Source of the DNA: Thamnocephalis sphaerospora
Taxonomy: Eukaryota; Zoopagomycota; Zoopagomycetes; Zoopagales; Sigmoideomycetaceae
Direction: 5' to 3'
Assembly (NCBI GenBank): GCA_003614735.1
Contig: KZ992612.1
Location: 1 to 26,368 of the forward strand
Length of the DNA: 26,368 nt
Within the stretch, counting starts at the first letter, position 1; each line of letters begins with the position of its first letter. The notes under the pieces were generated by a model. That model saw only the letters and a program-made list of their open reading frames with translations. It made no database searches and had not been told where the DNA came from. The position numbers were made by a program, and so were the translations under genes. This document shows, in pieces, positions 1 through 9,877 of the stretch.

Positions 1-1173
1 CGAGTCATACGGGTATGTGTGTTGGCGGTATGGACGGACCACGCGGCTGGCAAAGCATATGCTGATTGCGCGCGTGCTTCTGTCGTAGGCTATATTCATT
101 GTCTGCAGCTGGAAGGCGACCGACTGGTCACTGGATCACACGACTGCACAATTCGGCATTGGAACCTTTCGCAGCTTACGGACGTAGAGGAAAAGCCCCG
201 GCCACGTAGACGCAACCGGCGCACCAGTGCAGACAAACAGGCGGCGGATGTAGAGCAAACTGCGTCAAAGTATAGCGACGAAGATGCCGAAAACGCGAAT
301 AGGCCACAGGACGAACAGGAAGCTGAAGCCGGCAAGACGATCCAGGAAGCGAGTGTCGTCGAGGAACCGGCAACAGAGCAAGGCCTGGTCAGCACACTCA
401 CTGGACACGTCGGCGCAATCACCTGCCTGCATTTCAACGACAACTGGCTGGTAAGCGCGTGTAGTAATTCCGCGTTATCGTCGCATCGTTGCTCATAACG
501 CGGTGCCACACCCATGTCCACCGTTTCCATCTCTACAGGTATCTGGCTCTGCCGATCGTACCATGCGCCAGTGGGACCTCAACACGGAAACATGCGTGCT
601 GCACATGGACGCGTGGTGGGCGGCACACGGCGCACGGCCTCCGCCAAGCAGCGAGTACGCCTTGACCGGCAGCGGCTTCGTGGGCGCACTGCAGTCCTGG
701 CAATTTGCACTCTGCAGCGGTACTGCCGATGGCGTTATCCGCATGTGGGATCTGCGCACGGGACAGCCGCACCGCGCACTCACAGGGCACACGGGCGCCA
801 TCAACTGTCTGCAGTTTGACCAGCACAATGTCGTGAGCGGTGGCCAGGACGGCACCGTGCGTATTTGGGACCTGCGCACTGGCGAGACGTTTGACACAGT
901 GCACTTTGATCGTCCGGTTACGGCCCTTCAGTTTGACGATGTAAAGATTCTGTGTGCAGCCGGCGACAATGAAGTCAAGGTAAGCTTCGCCTGCACGCAC
1001 GCCCAAGGACATCGACTCGGACTCAGCTCACCGCGTTACAGATATACAACCGTGCCAGCTTCCAGCTCGGCGCGTTCCAGGCACATCGAGAGCCGGTGCG
1101 CTGCGTACGCTTTGCTGGACGCCGTGTCGTCACTGGTGGCAGCGACGACGTGGTCAAGGTGTGGCGCATGTAG
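1..1173 (+). CDS. MDV1: MDV1/CAF4-like WD40 mitochondrial fission adaptor, C-terminal part (partial)
   Basis: Exons 1-12 (partial), 89-450, 539-979 and 1042-1173 join in frame to give the last 314 residues, ending at TAG 1171-1173. The exon 1-12 reading gives S-H-T-G, which runs into GYIHCLQLEG, a WD40 blade start. Seen: several WD40 blades with DCTIRHWNL, RTMRQWDL, GVIRMWDLRTG, TVRIWDLRTG and a terminal VVKVWRM. An acidic, charged insert of about 70 residues separates two blades. Known: in fungi, Mdv1 and Caf4 couple dynamin Dnm1 to Fis1 on the mitochondrial outer membrane, and their C-terminal propeller binds Dnm1. The FVGALQ and RALTGHTGAINCLQFD segments and the blade order fit this family better than generic WD40 proteins. 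The N-terminal Fis1-binding and coiled-coil parts lie outside the window, so MDV1 and CAF4 cannot be told apart, and another WD40 family is not excluded. Confidence 0.72.
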
Positions 1174-1523
1174 GACCTGTCTGTCGCCACCGCCGCCCAC
1201 CATCCATTCCCACTCTATTCATTACACTGCCTTTTGCGTCCTGTACCATGCTGGGAGCATTGTTGTCGGCCGCTCGCCGCGCCCGATCATTGTCCTCGCT
1301 GCGCCGCTATCCGCGTGCGCACAGATGTGCAATAGATTCCTCAATTCCCCCACACATGCTTGACAGTGGCCCCGATTACCGTAGTCCACTGATGCCTACC
1401 TGATCTAGACCACGCACTGAGCAAAATTTAGACATGTACACCGCTAAAAATGGGCCTATGCTCTCGTAGATTTGCGCACTCGATACATGCTCGCCCAGTA
1501 CAAAAATTGGGCGCAAAAAGACA
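1174..1523. other. Intergenic spacer between the WD40 gene and tRNA-Gln
   Basis: About 350 bases with no coding signal I can support. It holds the 3' flank of the WD40 gene and, at its right end, the Pol III terminator of the tRNA on the opposite strand. Confidence 0.5.
1515..1519 (-). terminator. Pol III oligo-T terminator of tRNA-Gln
   Basis: Five consecutive T on the minus strand begin four bases past the tRNA 3' end, the usual RNA polymerase III stop. A second T run lies about ten bases further on. Confidence 0.8.
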
Positions 1524-1594
1524 GGTCTCACCGAGAATCGAACTCGGATCTAGAGATTCAGAGTCTCTCGTGCTAACCATTACACCATGAAACC
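1524..1594 (-). tRNA. tRNA-Gln, anticodon CUG
   Basis: Read on the minus strand, the 71 nt fold into a full cloverleaf. The acceptor stem pairs GGTTTCA with TGAGACC (one G-T pair). A 16-nt D arm carries the TGGTGTAATGG A-box. The anticodon stem pairs AGAGA with TCTCT around the loop CTCTGAA, giving anticodon CTG, which reads CAG (glutamine). The T arm is CCGAG/CTCGG with a TTCGATT loop, which is the B-box. There is no intron and no encoded CCA, as usual for eukaryotes. CAG is frequent in the neighbouring genes, including the SEC31 polyglutamine tract. Confidence 0.96.
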
Positions 1595-2499
1595 ATGGGA
1601 CCTGACCTGAGCTAGCTATAATAGTCCATAGCCAAGTAAAAAACGAAGATTACCGTGCGATTTTTTTTTAATTTTTCCTGTTACTACAGCGCGCTCCTGC
1701 GTTGGTGCATAAATATCTGCAGTCAGCTAGTTCAGGCTGGAAATATTAGGTGTTTGCCAGTCCAGGCGCTTTATAAGAGCCTGTGGGACATGCACCAGTA
1801 CCAAGAAATTGCGACTTTACCAACAGCTGGAAGAAATCCGCGTTAGCTATTTCCTCGCGCAGCTGAAAGGAGTTGCACATAGTATCCGCTTTCCTCGCCA
1901 CTGTTCATACGTACAATCTGCTGCCAAAAATGATGCGCCACTTTGTTTGCATATGGATATTTGCGATCGAGTGATCAGGCCGGAGGCGCAACACATTTGC
2001 AACTCAATGGGCGCTTGTAATCGTTGATAGATGCCTAGCGATAGCCAAAAAGTTTACACGAGCAGAGTACAGCATGCGCCAACCAAAACAATGCGATGCA
2101 AATCGCCACACTAGACAGCGCTGCTGCTTTATCAAGCGTCGAAAGGCTACGTAGCTGTCAACGTCCAAGTGCTTGCTCGACGTTGGCGGACACTTGTTGG
2201 TAGTCTAGACCAATCACGTGACCAAAGGGTTGCACGACGCGTCTGGATGGTGGCACGGCCTTTGTGCTGACGCATGTCTGCCCCGTCTTCTGACCGTCTG
2301 CGGGCGTTGGCCGCCTCATCTGTCTTTCCTTGCGCCGCCGCTTGCTCTTCCCTCACTGCTTTTTGTCGCAGGCACTTTCGGTTGTATACCACACACACAC
2401 ACACACACAGTTTGCAGACAGGTTTGTACTGCGTGCGGACATTCGGAGAAGGAACTGCGCATGACGCTAATACGCCGTGTGCAGACATAACGCGCAACC
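1595..2499. other. Intergenic region upstream of gene A
   Basis: About 900 bases without a gene I can support. The first part is A/T-richer and has an oligo-T run near 1661-1669. The short reading frames show no recognisable domain. The right end should hold the promoter and leader of gene A and contains a CA repeat; I see no clear TATA box. Confidence 0.4.
2390..2409 (+). repeat. (CA)n dinucleotide repeat upstream of gene A
   Basis: Ten uninterrupted CA units lie about 90 bp before the gene A start codon and are followed by G. A similar CA run ending in CAG precedes the aldehyde dehydrogenase gene. Confidence 0.95.
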
Positions 2500-5389
2500 A
2501 TGGCCGGCATTGGCGAAGGCGTGCAAATCGCCGAAAAGCTCGTTGAGGCTGGAATGTTTGTCTGGGAAAAGACGCGCACCTCGCTGGACCTGGACATTGT
2601 TAATATACCTGGCTCTGGCATCAAGATCACTCGGTATACGCGTTACGTTGCTGATGGTGTGTGCGCCACCCAGCCAGATGTCACTGTCGAACCCGGGAAC
2701 ACAACGAGGGCTGTATTCCAGGCGGCTGCCAACAAGACCCGAATCAAGGGCTGCATGATTTATCAGATCACACGTGCGGATACTGCATCCTCGCTCACTA
2801 AAGAGCTGTATCTGCTGCTAGCCTGGAAGGTCAAGCTGGGTGGCAAAGCGTACATGATGCTCGATCTGGTGGAGAACAAAACAGGCGTAATCTCCTGGAA
2901 CACCGATCGTCTGGGAGAGCATTACAAGGAATATGTCAGAGAACAGCTCCAAACGGCCAAAAGCGCACTGAGTCGTACATGGACCGTGGATAACGAGGAC
3001 ACATTTACTGTGTGCGTCACCATGAACGACGCGCGCGCTGGCAGCATGAAGGTAAACATTCTGAAGGGTACGAATCCAGTGGACACACAAAGACCGTTTT
3101 TTGTAAACCCGCAAAAGTATGTACTTTGCATTGCTTGCGCAATATTCTTGACACTAATGCACTCTTTTGTCTTGCAAATAGGTACGATGACATCAGCTGG
3201 AGTAAAACTGGTGCGTGCTTAATCTGTTAACTGGCTTTGGTTCACGCATCGCGTAAGCTAACGATTATCTCGACTTTTACACAATATTTGTTAGATGGGT
3301 CATCTGCGTATGATGCTCCGTCAACCAACCATCTACTTGGCAGCAGTGTCGACGTAATTGTTCATAATAACTGCGACAACCTGCTGCTGTGCAATGCAAA
3401 CGTTGACATATTTGAGGGAAAGCGCAAGTCTGACTACTCAGATAAAATTGCACCAACGGGCAATGAAACAATCAAGCTAAAGTCCAAGCAGGTGTTTCGC
3501 GGGAAAACGCAGGCCTGTCTGGTTTACGAGCTGATGAGCTCTCATGGACATGCACCAGTCATCTGGGGCCGCCGGACGTTCCTCACCATTGATGTCAGCA
3601 TTGTGCCCCACAATGTTTTGGAGCGGAAGGTTGCCGTCCAAATACTCACCGTTTTGGACCCCGCTTTTCCAAGTACAAATGGCAAGCCAGTTGAGGAGGC
3701 TCACAAAGAGGTGCTCTACCAATTTATGACTACATATGGCCGACCATCCGAGTGCCACATGGATAAGCTGAACCTGAAGCTAGACCTGTCATTTAACCGC
3801 GAGCCGCACGCAAAACTTCATGTTAGGCTTTCACCGGCAACCCGGCGCCCAAAGGAAGGAAGGCCGCTGTTTTTTGCCATGGGCGAACACTGGTAAGTTG
3901 CTAGCGCTTCACTCTCTACCAGACATGACTGTTAACGCCTACTTTTGCCAATATAGCACCCCGTCACAGACCACGAGCGATATCATCAAAGATCCGCTCA
4001 AGAAGCCAAACGAGCATTTGCAGCACCGGCTGCGTCTTTGCGAAAACAAGACCAATGGATCCGGCGGTGGAAAGAAGGGCTTCATTCTGGAACAGCTCTA
4101 CCCAGCTAAAGAGGAGGCATTTGGAGAATTCCACGCCGGTTGTGACGATAGTCGCCTACGCTGCAATGAGGCATATCTGCACGGATTACCTATACTTGCG
4201 GAAGAGCAGAGCGATCTATATCTTTATATGGTTGAGCCAGTCGCGCACTCTGATAGCAATTTTGCATGTCTACTTGTGCTGGCGCAAAACAAGGATGGAA
4301 ATGTCGGCGGCAAAGACAATGGCGGTGTGCTTCCATCCCACCGCTACACCGCTGCGGTGCTTTACACGCCCAAACGCAAAGGAAATGATGCCGCAGTTTT
4401 GGCAAAACACTACCTCGGTCACGCCGGAACAGGCGATGACAACAAATATGGTGGAGGGCACCTGATGGATCGCGCCATCCAAATTGCCGGCAAACAGGCG
4501 CACCTTTGTGTATACCAGGCCGTCAAGCCGCCGCACATTTTGACCGTTTCGCTAGGAGACCAACTGGATTTGAAAGTAAGTTGTATTTGTCTGTACTGCA
4601 TGCCATCAATCGCTCACACATCCTCGCGCCTACCGCTGAAAGGAACTGCATGGTAAGTCAGAATACTGTTCTCGTTAACGTACACGCAACTGATGCGTTT
4701 GCTGCATATGAATAGGTCCAAAACACAGCCCACCGCCTTCGCACAGCATTCGCATCGACGTAAATAGTCTGTGCGATGAGCTTGGTCTGCAGCTGGTCGA
4801 CTTTATTGCCAGTGGCATACCCACCAGTAACGTGCCGATTGGTGCGCCAAGTGATAATACGTTCAAGACCGAATTCGAGTTCCCGGTGCAAGATCGGCAG
4901 CATGCTGTTTTGCTGCGATTCCGATGCGCTAAAGACAACTCGATTGGTATCGACGTGCACGCCAAGCTCTCTATTTTGGACCCCAGCAGTGGTGACGGCG
5001 ATATACGACAGAACACGGAAATCCGCTATGTCGACGCCAATAACAAGTCTATACCGGCACTGAAGACGCGCAAGTTAGGATCAGTTTACGAAAAGCTAGA
5101 TGAGGATAGCCGAGGCACCGGTGGCTCTGTTGAACGATCCGACGATGTGCAAAAGTATGAGCCATCAGCACATGCATCTCTTCCGATGCATCACATAGCT
5201 ATTCACCACACCCATCGTGACGATAATCTGGTCGGCTTTAACGTTTGCATCGCCATTGCGTCCGACAGTACCACGGTAAGCAAGCACGACCAAGACCTGT
5301 ACGTACACGGCTAATGTTTGCGCTATGCATAGGCCCAAAACACTGCGACTCAAATGGTCGGTGGAGCCGTCGGTAAAAGTGAGCAGTGA
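2500..5389 (+). CDS. Gene A: unknown protein with four divergent beta-rich repeat domains
   Basis: I do not recognise this gene. Exons 2500-3116, 3182-3210, 3295-3892, 3957-4575, 4643-4652, 4716-5275 and 5333-5389 join in frame to about 829 residues. The start ACCATGG is a good context. Residues 3-22 could form an amphipathic helix. Four related units follow, at about 29-188, 232-396, 433-621 and 636-811. Units 1-2 show a [GA]-C-x-[IV]-Y-x-[IL] strand, all show a following hydrophobic strand pair, and each ends in a hairpin such as FTVCVTM...MKVNIL or LNLKLDLSF...KLHVRLS. There is no signal peptide, membrane segment or obvious catalytic motif, so a cytosolic or unconventionally exported binding protein is likely. 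Gene B downstream is a paralogue by exon layout. The fold may resemble actinoporin/fungal-lectin beta-sandwiches, but that is a weak guess. The last exon is the least certain: an alternative donor at 5373 would lead to another exon. Confidence 0.72.
4643..4652 (+). other. 10-nt microexon of gene A
   Basis: GAACTGCATG is preceded by an AAAG acceptor and followed by a GTAAGT donor. The flanking introns are 67 and 63 nt. Skipping it puts the next exon out of frame, with a stop after 15 codons; including it reads LDLK-ELHG-PKHS and opens the whole following domain. It occupies the same place and phase (0 to 1) as the 148-nt exon 5 of gene B. Confidence 0.75.
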
Positions 5390-6183
5390 ATGTGAAGCGC
5401 AGCCGGTCGACCGCCGCATTGGCCGTCTACACTGCCGCCACCATCTTTCCTTGTGAGCCACTCTTTATCTAGCGATCTTTATAAACGTGCGTTTCGCACC
5501 AAGTCTTGTGTGGGCGTCACGTAAAGCACAACGTCCTTTGCGTGTAACAAAGCTGTACGCCGTGCAAATATCCAATGCGGGCGTAGCATGGCCTCAACAC
5601 AGTGTTACCCGCCGATGATGCGGCAGACAAGCTCAAGCTGAAGAATAGCGTGGTCGAGGAACCAAGAGGGCAATGGGAAACATGATGCGCCCCATGCAGA
5701 GCGATCATGTGCTTCTGCGACGAGCCGGATAGCACCCTGGGCGATTCTGCTGCGTGGTCACGCGCAAGATGGCCGATAAGTGGTGCAACGCACCGGCTAG
5801 GTTCAGCCGACGCTTGAAACTGTGCTACTTTGTCATTGTAAGGCAGTACCGACAAAACGCTACGTGTAGAAGCTGGCGCAGCATTCGATACAGCACGCGC
5901 GTGGAGAAACATGCCACCGCTCGAGGCCTTAGAGTGCGGCGCATGGCTAGCGCGACGAGGAAGCCACAAATATAACCATGTGCTGGATGGCACGAGGTGT
6001 CCGAGTGTGCAAGCCCCAGTGCGTAAGCGTGGCCTTGTATTGGACAAGACATGCGGTTTCACCGGGCACACGTACACCTCTTTCCGAACCAGCTTTTGCA
6101 CCCATCGTCAATAGTCTCCACCACTGCAATCGCCTGCTAGAGGCATCGTGCCATGCTTGCAGGGACGTGAAGCGTTGATAACA
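5390..6183. other. Spacer between genes A and B, with possible promoter or 5' exon of gene B
   Basis: About 800 bases with no gene I can establish. TATAAA at 5480-5485 could be a promoter element for gene B. An acceptor-like TGCTTGCAG ends at 6162, 21 bases before the chosen gene B start and in frame with it. Skipping to a donor-like GTAAGC at 6023 would allow an upstream exon starting at ATG 5978, but that intron (140 nt) would be longer than its neighbours. The minus-strand frame across this region shows no recognisable product. Confidence 0.4.
5480..5485 (+). promoter_or_regulatory. Possible TATA box for gene B
   Basis: A TATAAA hexamer stands in a short T-rich stretch, 700 bp before the gene B start. 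The distance is long, so it would imply a long leader or an upstream exon. It may also be chance. Confidence 0.25.
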
Positions 6184-9100
6184 ATGTCTGTACGCTGTAA
6201 GAACGAGTCCGAGACTTACAAGCTATGTAACGAGCAACAGTACGGGCTGAACCGTCTGTCAGAGGGGGTGCAGCAGTTCAAGATTGCCAACGAGCAGGGC
6301 TCCCTGTCAGCGGGCCTAGCGCTGCGCGAGCTGTGCCTGAAGAAAAGCAGCGCCGTCAGTCCCGTCCAGCTACGCGTTGTCGTCGGGTGGACTTTGAATG
6401 GCGAAAAGCTTGAGGACGTATACTTTGGTTTGGCAGTGCACGGCAAAGAGAACACATTTTTGAGCACTCGGCACGGCATCGAACGCTGGTTCAACGACAA
6501 CACTCGCCGGCTTCGACTAGAATATGACGAAACATGCATCGATCATGTGTGGTCGATGCCGGGCAGTACGCGTTTCAAGGCTACCATCAAATTCTCACGC
6601 AGCGAAAAGGCCGACATTGAATTGACACTTACGGACACTACAGACACTGCTACGCACGTACTATATGTGCCTGTGTAAGTGATGATCGATTGGCTATGGT
6701 GCGTGAAGCATGAAACATATCGCTAACATGTGCGTGTTGCACATATTGCAGCGTGGAAAATAATCAAGCACAAGGTAAGCTTTGCAGTGCTTTTTGTCGG
6801 CATGCGCGACTTGGAGCGTAGCTTACACGCGCTCTGTGCTGTGCATGCAATAGCCAAAACTCCAGCCTCCCCTAAAAGAATGGGCAGACGCCCCTTTCTA
6901 CGGCCGGCACACACATCCATCAGTGTGGTCATCGAGGTTAATCATCCGGGCATCGTGCTCACAGACGGCCAAGTCTATCCGGGCGACATAAAAACGGTCG
7001 ACATTCCAAAGAGCATTTTGGTGAACGAACCGGGCGACATGACGTTCAGGTCTTCGTCCATGAGCAAGTTTAGCGGATACGTGCTGTATCTGTTGCAGTC
7101 AAATAGCTATACCGAAGATACAGGAAAAAACTATGGCCCGGCCATGCTGCCTAATTTGCCAGTGTTTCTGCTGGTGGGCTGGAAGTTTCGCCTGATGGGC
7201 GCCAACGATACCTGTGCAGCAATGGTGCAGTTTGAGGAGGATGCTCTACCCAAGGCGGAGGACGACAAGGTGGCATTTCTGGAGCAGTTTGTCAAGACAC
7301 TGGCGGCAGCGGAGCATGAGCTTACCGGCTACATACTGCACAAGGGCCTTCGTTTTCAGATGCTGCCCCACATATTTACCCAGCCTCGTTTTGAACTTCG
7401 CATCACACTTGCCGAGTTTGGCAGGCAGATTAGCCAGCAGCCTAATAGCCAGGTAGTGACAAACCACAACATTGGCGAGTACATTGGTTGCGTATTGCTG
7501 TATCCCAAATGTGGATTCAGGTGTGTATTGCGAAATATACGCATGACCCGTTCTGCCTGCTAATCTACCTGCACCGCACACATAGCTGTACTCTTCCAGA
7601 AGCGCGCCGTGCAATCGAGGGAAGAATGAAAAAGCGCGACAAGAAGCAGGGAATGCGCGTTGTACACTGCGTGGAAAATCAGTCAAAAGCGCTCTGTCTC
7701 GCCCAGCGTCCATCCAAAGATCGAAAGGAAGGAGTGGACATTCGTTCGATGCACCACGATATTGAGGAATTTGCGGTGGTCCACGATGGAACCATGATTA
7801 TGCAAGTGTATGAATTTGACGCGGTGAAGCACACGTCGACAAAGGACGAGCCCGACCGCAAACAGGCGTTTCTTGTCACTGGCAATCAGCTCGACATTGC
7901 CATGATAGCCGTAGTGCTTTGCTGGTCACAGCGAAATGAGGAAGAGTCTGCGACACAGGCTGTTGATGCAGCAACAGTTAAAAACTTTATCCTCGATGTG
8001 GACGCCATGCAAACGTTCGTATCTGGCGGTATGAATCACCAAACCTTTGTCGACTACATGGGGCACAAGTTCTCTATTCGCGGCTACCGTTCCATCAGCA
8101 TGCCGCAAGTGATGTGCACTACGCTAGAGGATTATCACTGTCAAAAAAAGGTACGCGTCTAGGCGTGGCGCAGCAGTGTGCTGAGGCTAACTGCCGCACA
8201 CATTTGCGCAGGATTCGGTGTACGAGCCCCAGGAACTCAAGAGCACTGCCAGCTTGACAACTATAGGCACCACATCCGAGACAGTAAGCACTGGTGCCAT
8301 GGATCTGGAAACACTCTCTGGGGATACGGCAATTCGGGCAAACTGCTTCTATCTCAAATGTAAGCGGAGATGCATTATAACAGAGTGCTGAGATGTCATT
8401 GCTGACGTAACGCCAATGTCCAACTCAGCGTTTGGCTGCAAAGTGCCGTGTCTAAATCTGAATATCTCGAACCAATTTCAAGATATCGACCTGGTAAATC
8501 CTCACGTTATCAGCGCCGGATGTAGGATAACGGGGATTATGCCGTCGTTGGTGGAGAGTCAAAGCCGAGATAAGATAGTCATGAACGAGCTGCCGCTGGA
8601 AGGCTTCTTTGGCCGTGGCGCACGTATACGCTATGAGCTGGTACATCCAAGTGACAAAAAGCGTCTACAGCCAAGTCAGGATGAGGGGCGCTACGTGGAG
8701 GTTGTCTGGAAAGCTCACTCGGCCGGCCAACTTGGCGCCAAAGAGGTCTACGAAGCATATGTGCGCCTACTGTCCGGAGGCGAGACAGCCAAGCCGCTGG
8801 CCGTCAGCGAGCATATCTACTCGAAAATACGGTTTGGCGACACGGCGCCACGGGTAGCAAACATCGAGTGCTACTTCGACGGCGGCCGGCGCTGTTTTGT
8901 GGGAATATACCTTGGCTCTCAGCCCACGCAATGCTGTCAGCTTACCGTCCTGGTCACATACTCGGCCGACGAGGTAGGTAATACGATGTGCGTCACAGTG
9001 GTGTTGGCGACTAACTGTTTACTGTGTCGTTGCGATTATAGCTGCGCACAGCGGAAAAGGAGTTTTTGAATGACTCAGCTGATGACAATAGCGATGCTGG

Positions 9101-9191
9101 TAAGTGCTATTGGAAGACGAACGCGCAAACCAGCAGCGCGCTAATATATACCAAACGGCATGTAGCATCCTATGTTTCCTGGGGACACTAG
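6184..9191 (+). CDS. Gene B: paralogue of gene A with four divergent beta-rich repeat domains
   Basis: I do not recognise this gene. Exons 6184-6674, 6752-6774, 6854-7520, 7586-8150, 8212-8359, 8429-8973, 9042-9099 and 9166-9191 join in frame to 840 residues, ending ASYVSWGH. Four units lie at about 4-152, 193-361, 414-579 and 635-813. Units 1, 2 and 4 carry an F...G-x-[AILV]...[YL] strand, and units 1, 2, 3 and 4 a later strand containing W (VVVGWTL, LLVGWKF, VVLCWSQ, VEVVWKA). Each ends in a paired-strand hairpin such as RFKATIKF...IELTLTD or FQMLPHI...ELRITLAE. Intron phases 2,1,2,0,1,0 match gene A exactly and the order of large and tiny exons is the same, which is the best evidence of common descent since the sequences are very divergent. 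It lacks the N-terminal helix of gene A unless a 5' exon was missed. There is no signal peptide or membrane segment. An in-frame ATG at 6148 is an alternative start. Confidence 0.75.
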
Positions 9192-9877
9192 CTCCTGCAC
9201 CGTGCACCTTATTTGCATCCCAAGTTCTAAATATGCAAAGACCACGATGTTTATGACACACACTGGAGCAGCTGTGCATGTACACTACTACCCCATAGAT
9301 GTAGGCCGTAGAAGATGCCAGCAAACTTGCCGCCATGGCTTCGTTGTATACCATTGCTCTACAGCGATCCTGGGTCATCCATATCACATCCATTCTATCC
9401 ATACCATGTACTGCTATTTAAGGCTGCATCTTGCATCAAACACATTTCAAAGCTATGCTGTAGAGCAGCGGACAGCTATCCATTCACTCGCCAAAGCATG
9501 CAACCTACTAGTCATCTTTCCAAACATTGCCTGGTCTAGTCCCATCAAATCGCACGGCATTCGCATCCGACGCGCTGAATAAACACTCTCGTTGAGCATA
9601 CAAAAACAATACACCGTGTAATTCATCTTTCAGCCAGCCGTGTTTATGCATAGACGCAAACATGTAGGCAAGCACTGCGCAGCAGCAGCCAAAGCTACTG
9701 TTACAAAGCGCATAAAAGTTGATGGCAGTGCACACCAGCCAGAGTGCCAGTCTATTGCCGAGAACCGGTGGCAACAGACACGATGATGCGCACCGTTACG
9801 CAGCAGCAGCAGCAGCCACAGCACCGTCTCTGCACGCATCACGTGGCACCCGACGAGCCGCAACGCGCATACCCGCT
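9192..9877. other. Convergent intergenic region between gene B and RPL15
   Basis: About 690 bases between two gene 3' ends. AATAAA at 9578-9583 on the plus strand may be a polyadenylation signal for gene B, though it is about 390 bases past the stop. A short CAG run lies near 9799-9815. No coding sequence is supported. Confidence 0.4.

Noticed and set aside
5276-5332. 34-nt intron using donor GTACGT at 5299 as an alternative gene A junction
   Set aside because: It opens a plausible frame, but the intron would be far shorter than any other here, whereas the 57-nt intron fits and matches gene B in phase.
5517-6101. 194-codon minus-strand frame between genes A and B
   Set aside because: No domain, poor composition and no splice or promoter support.
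2500-9191. Genes A and B as one long gene
   Set aside because: An 800-base spacer with stops and no convincing linking exon separates them, and each is complete by the shared four-domain layout.
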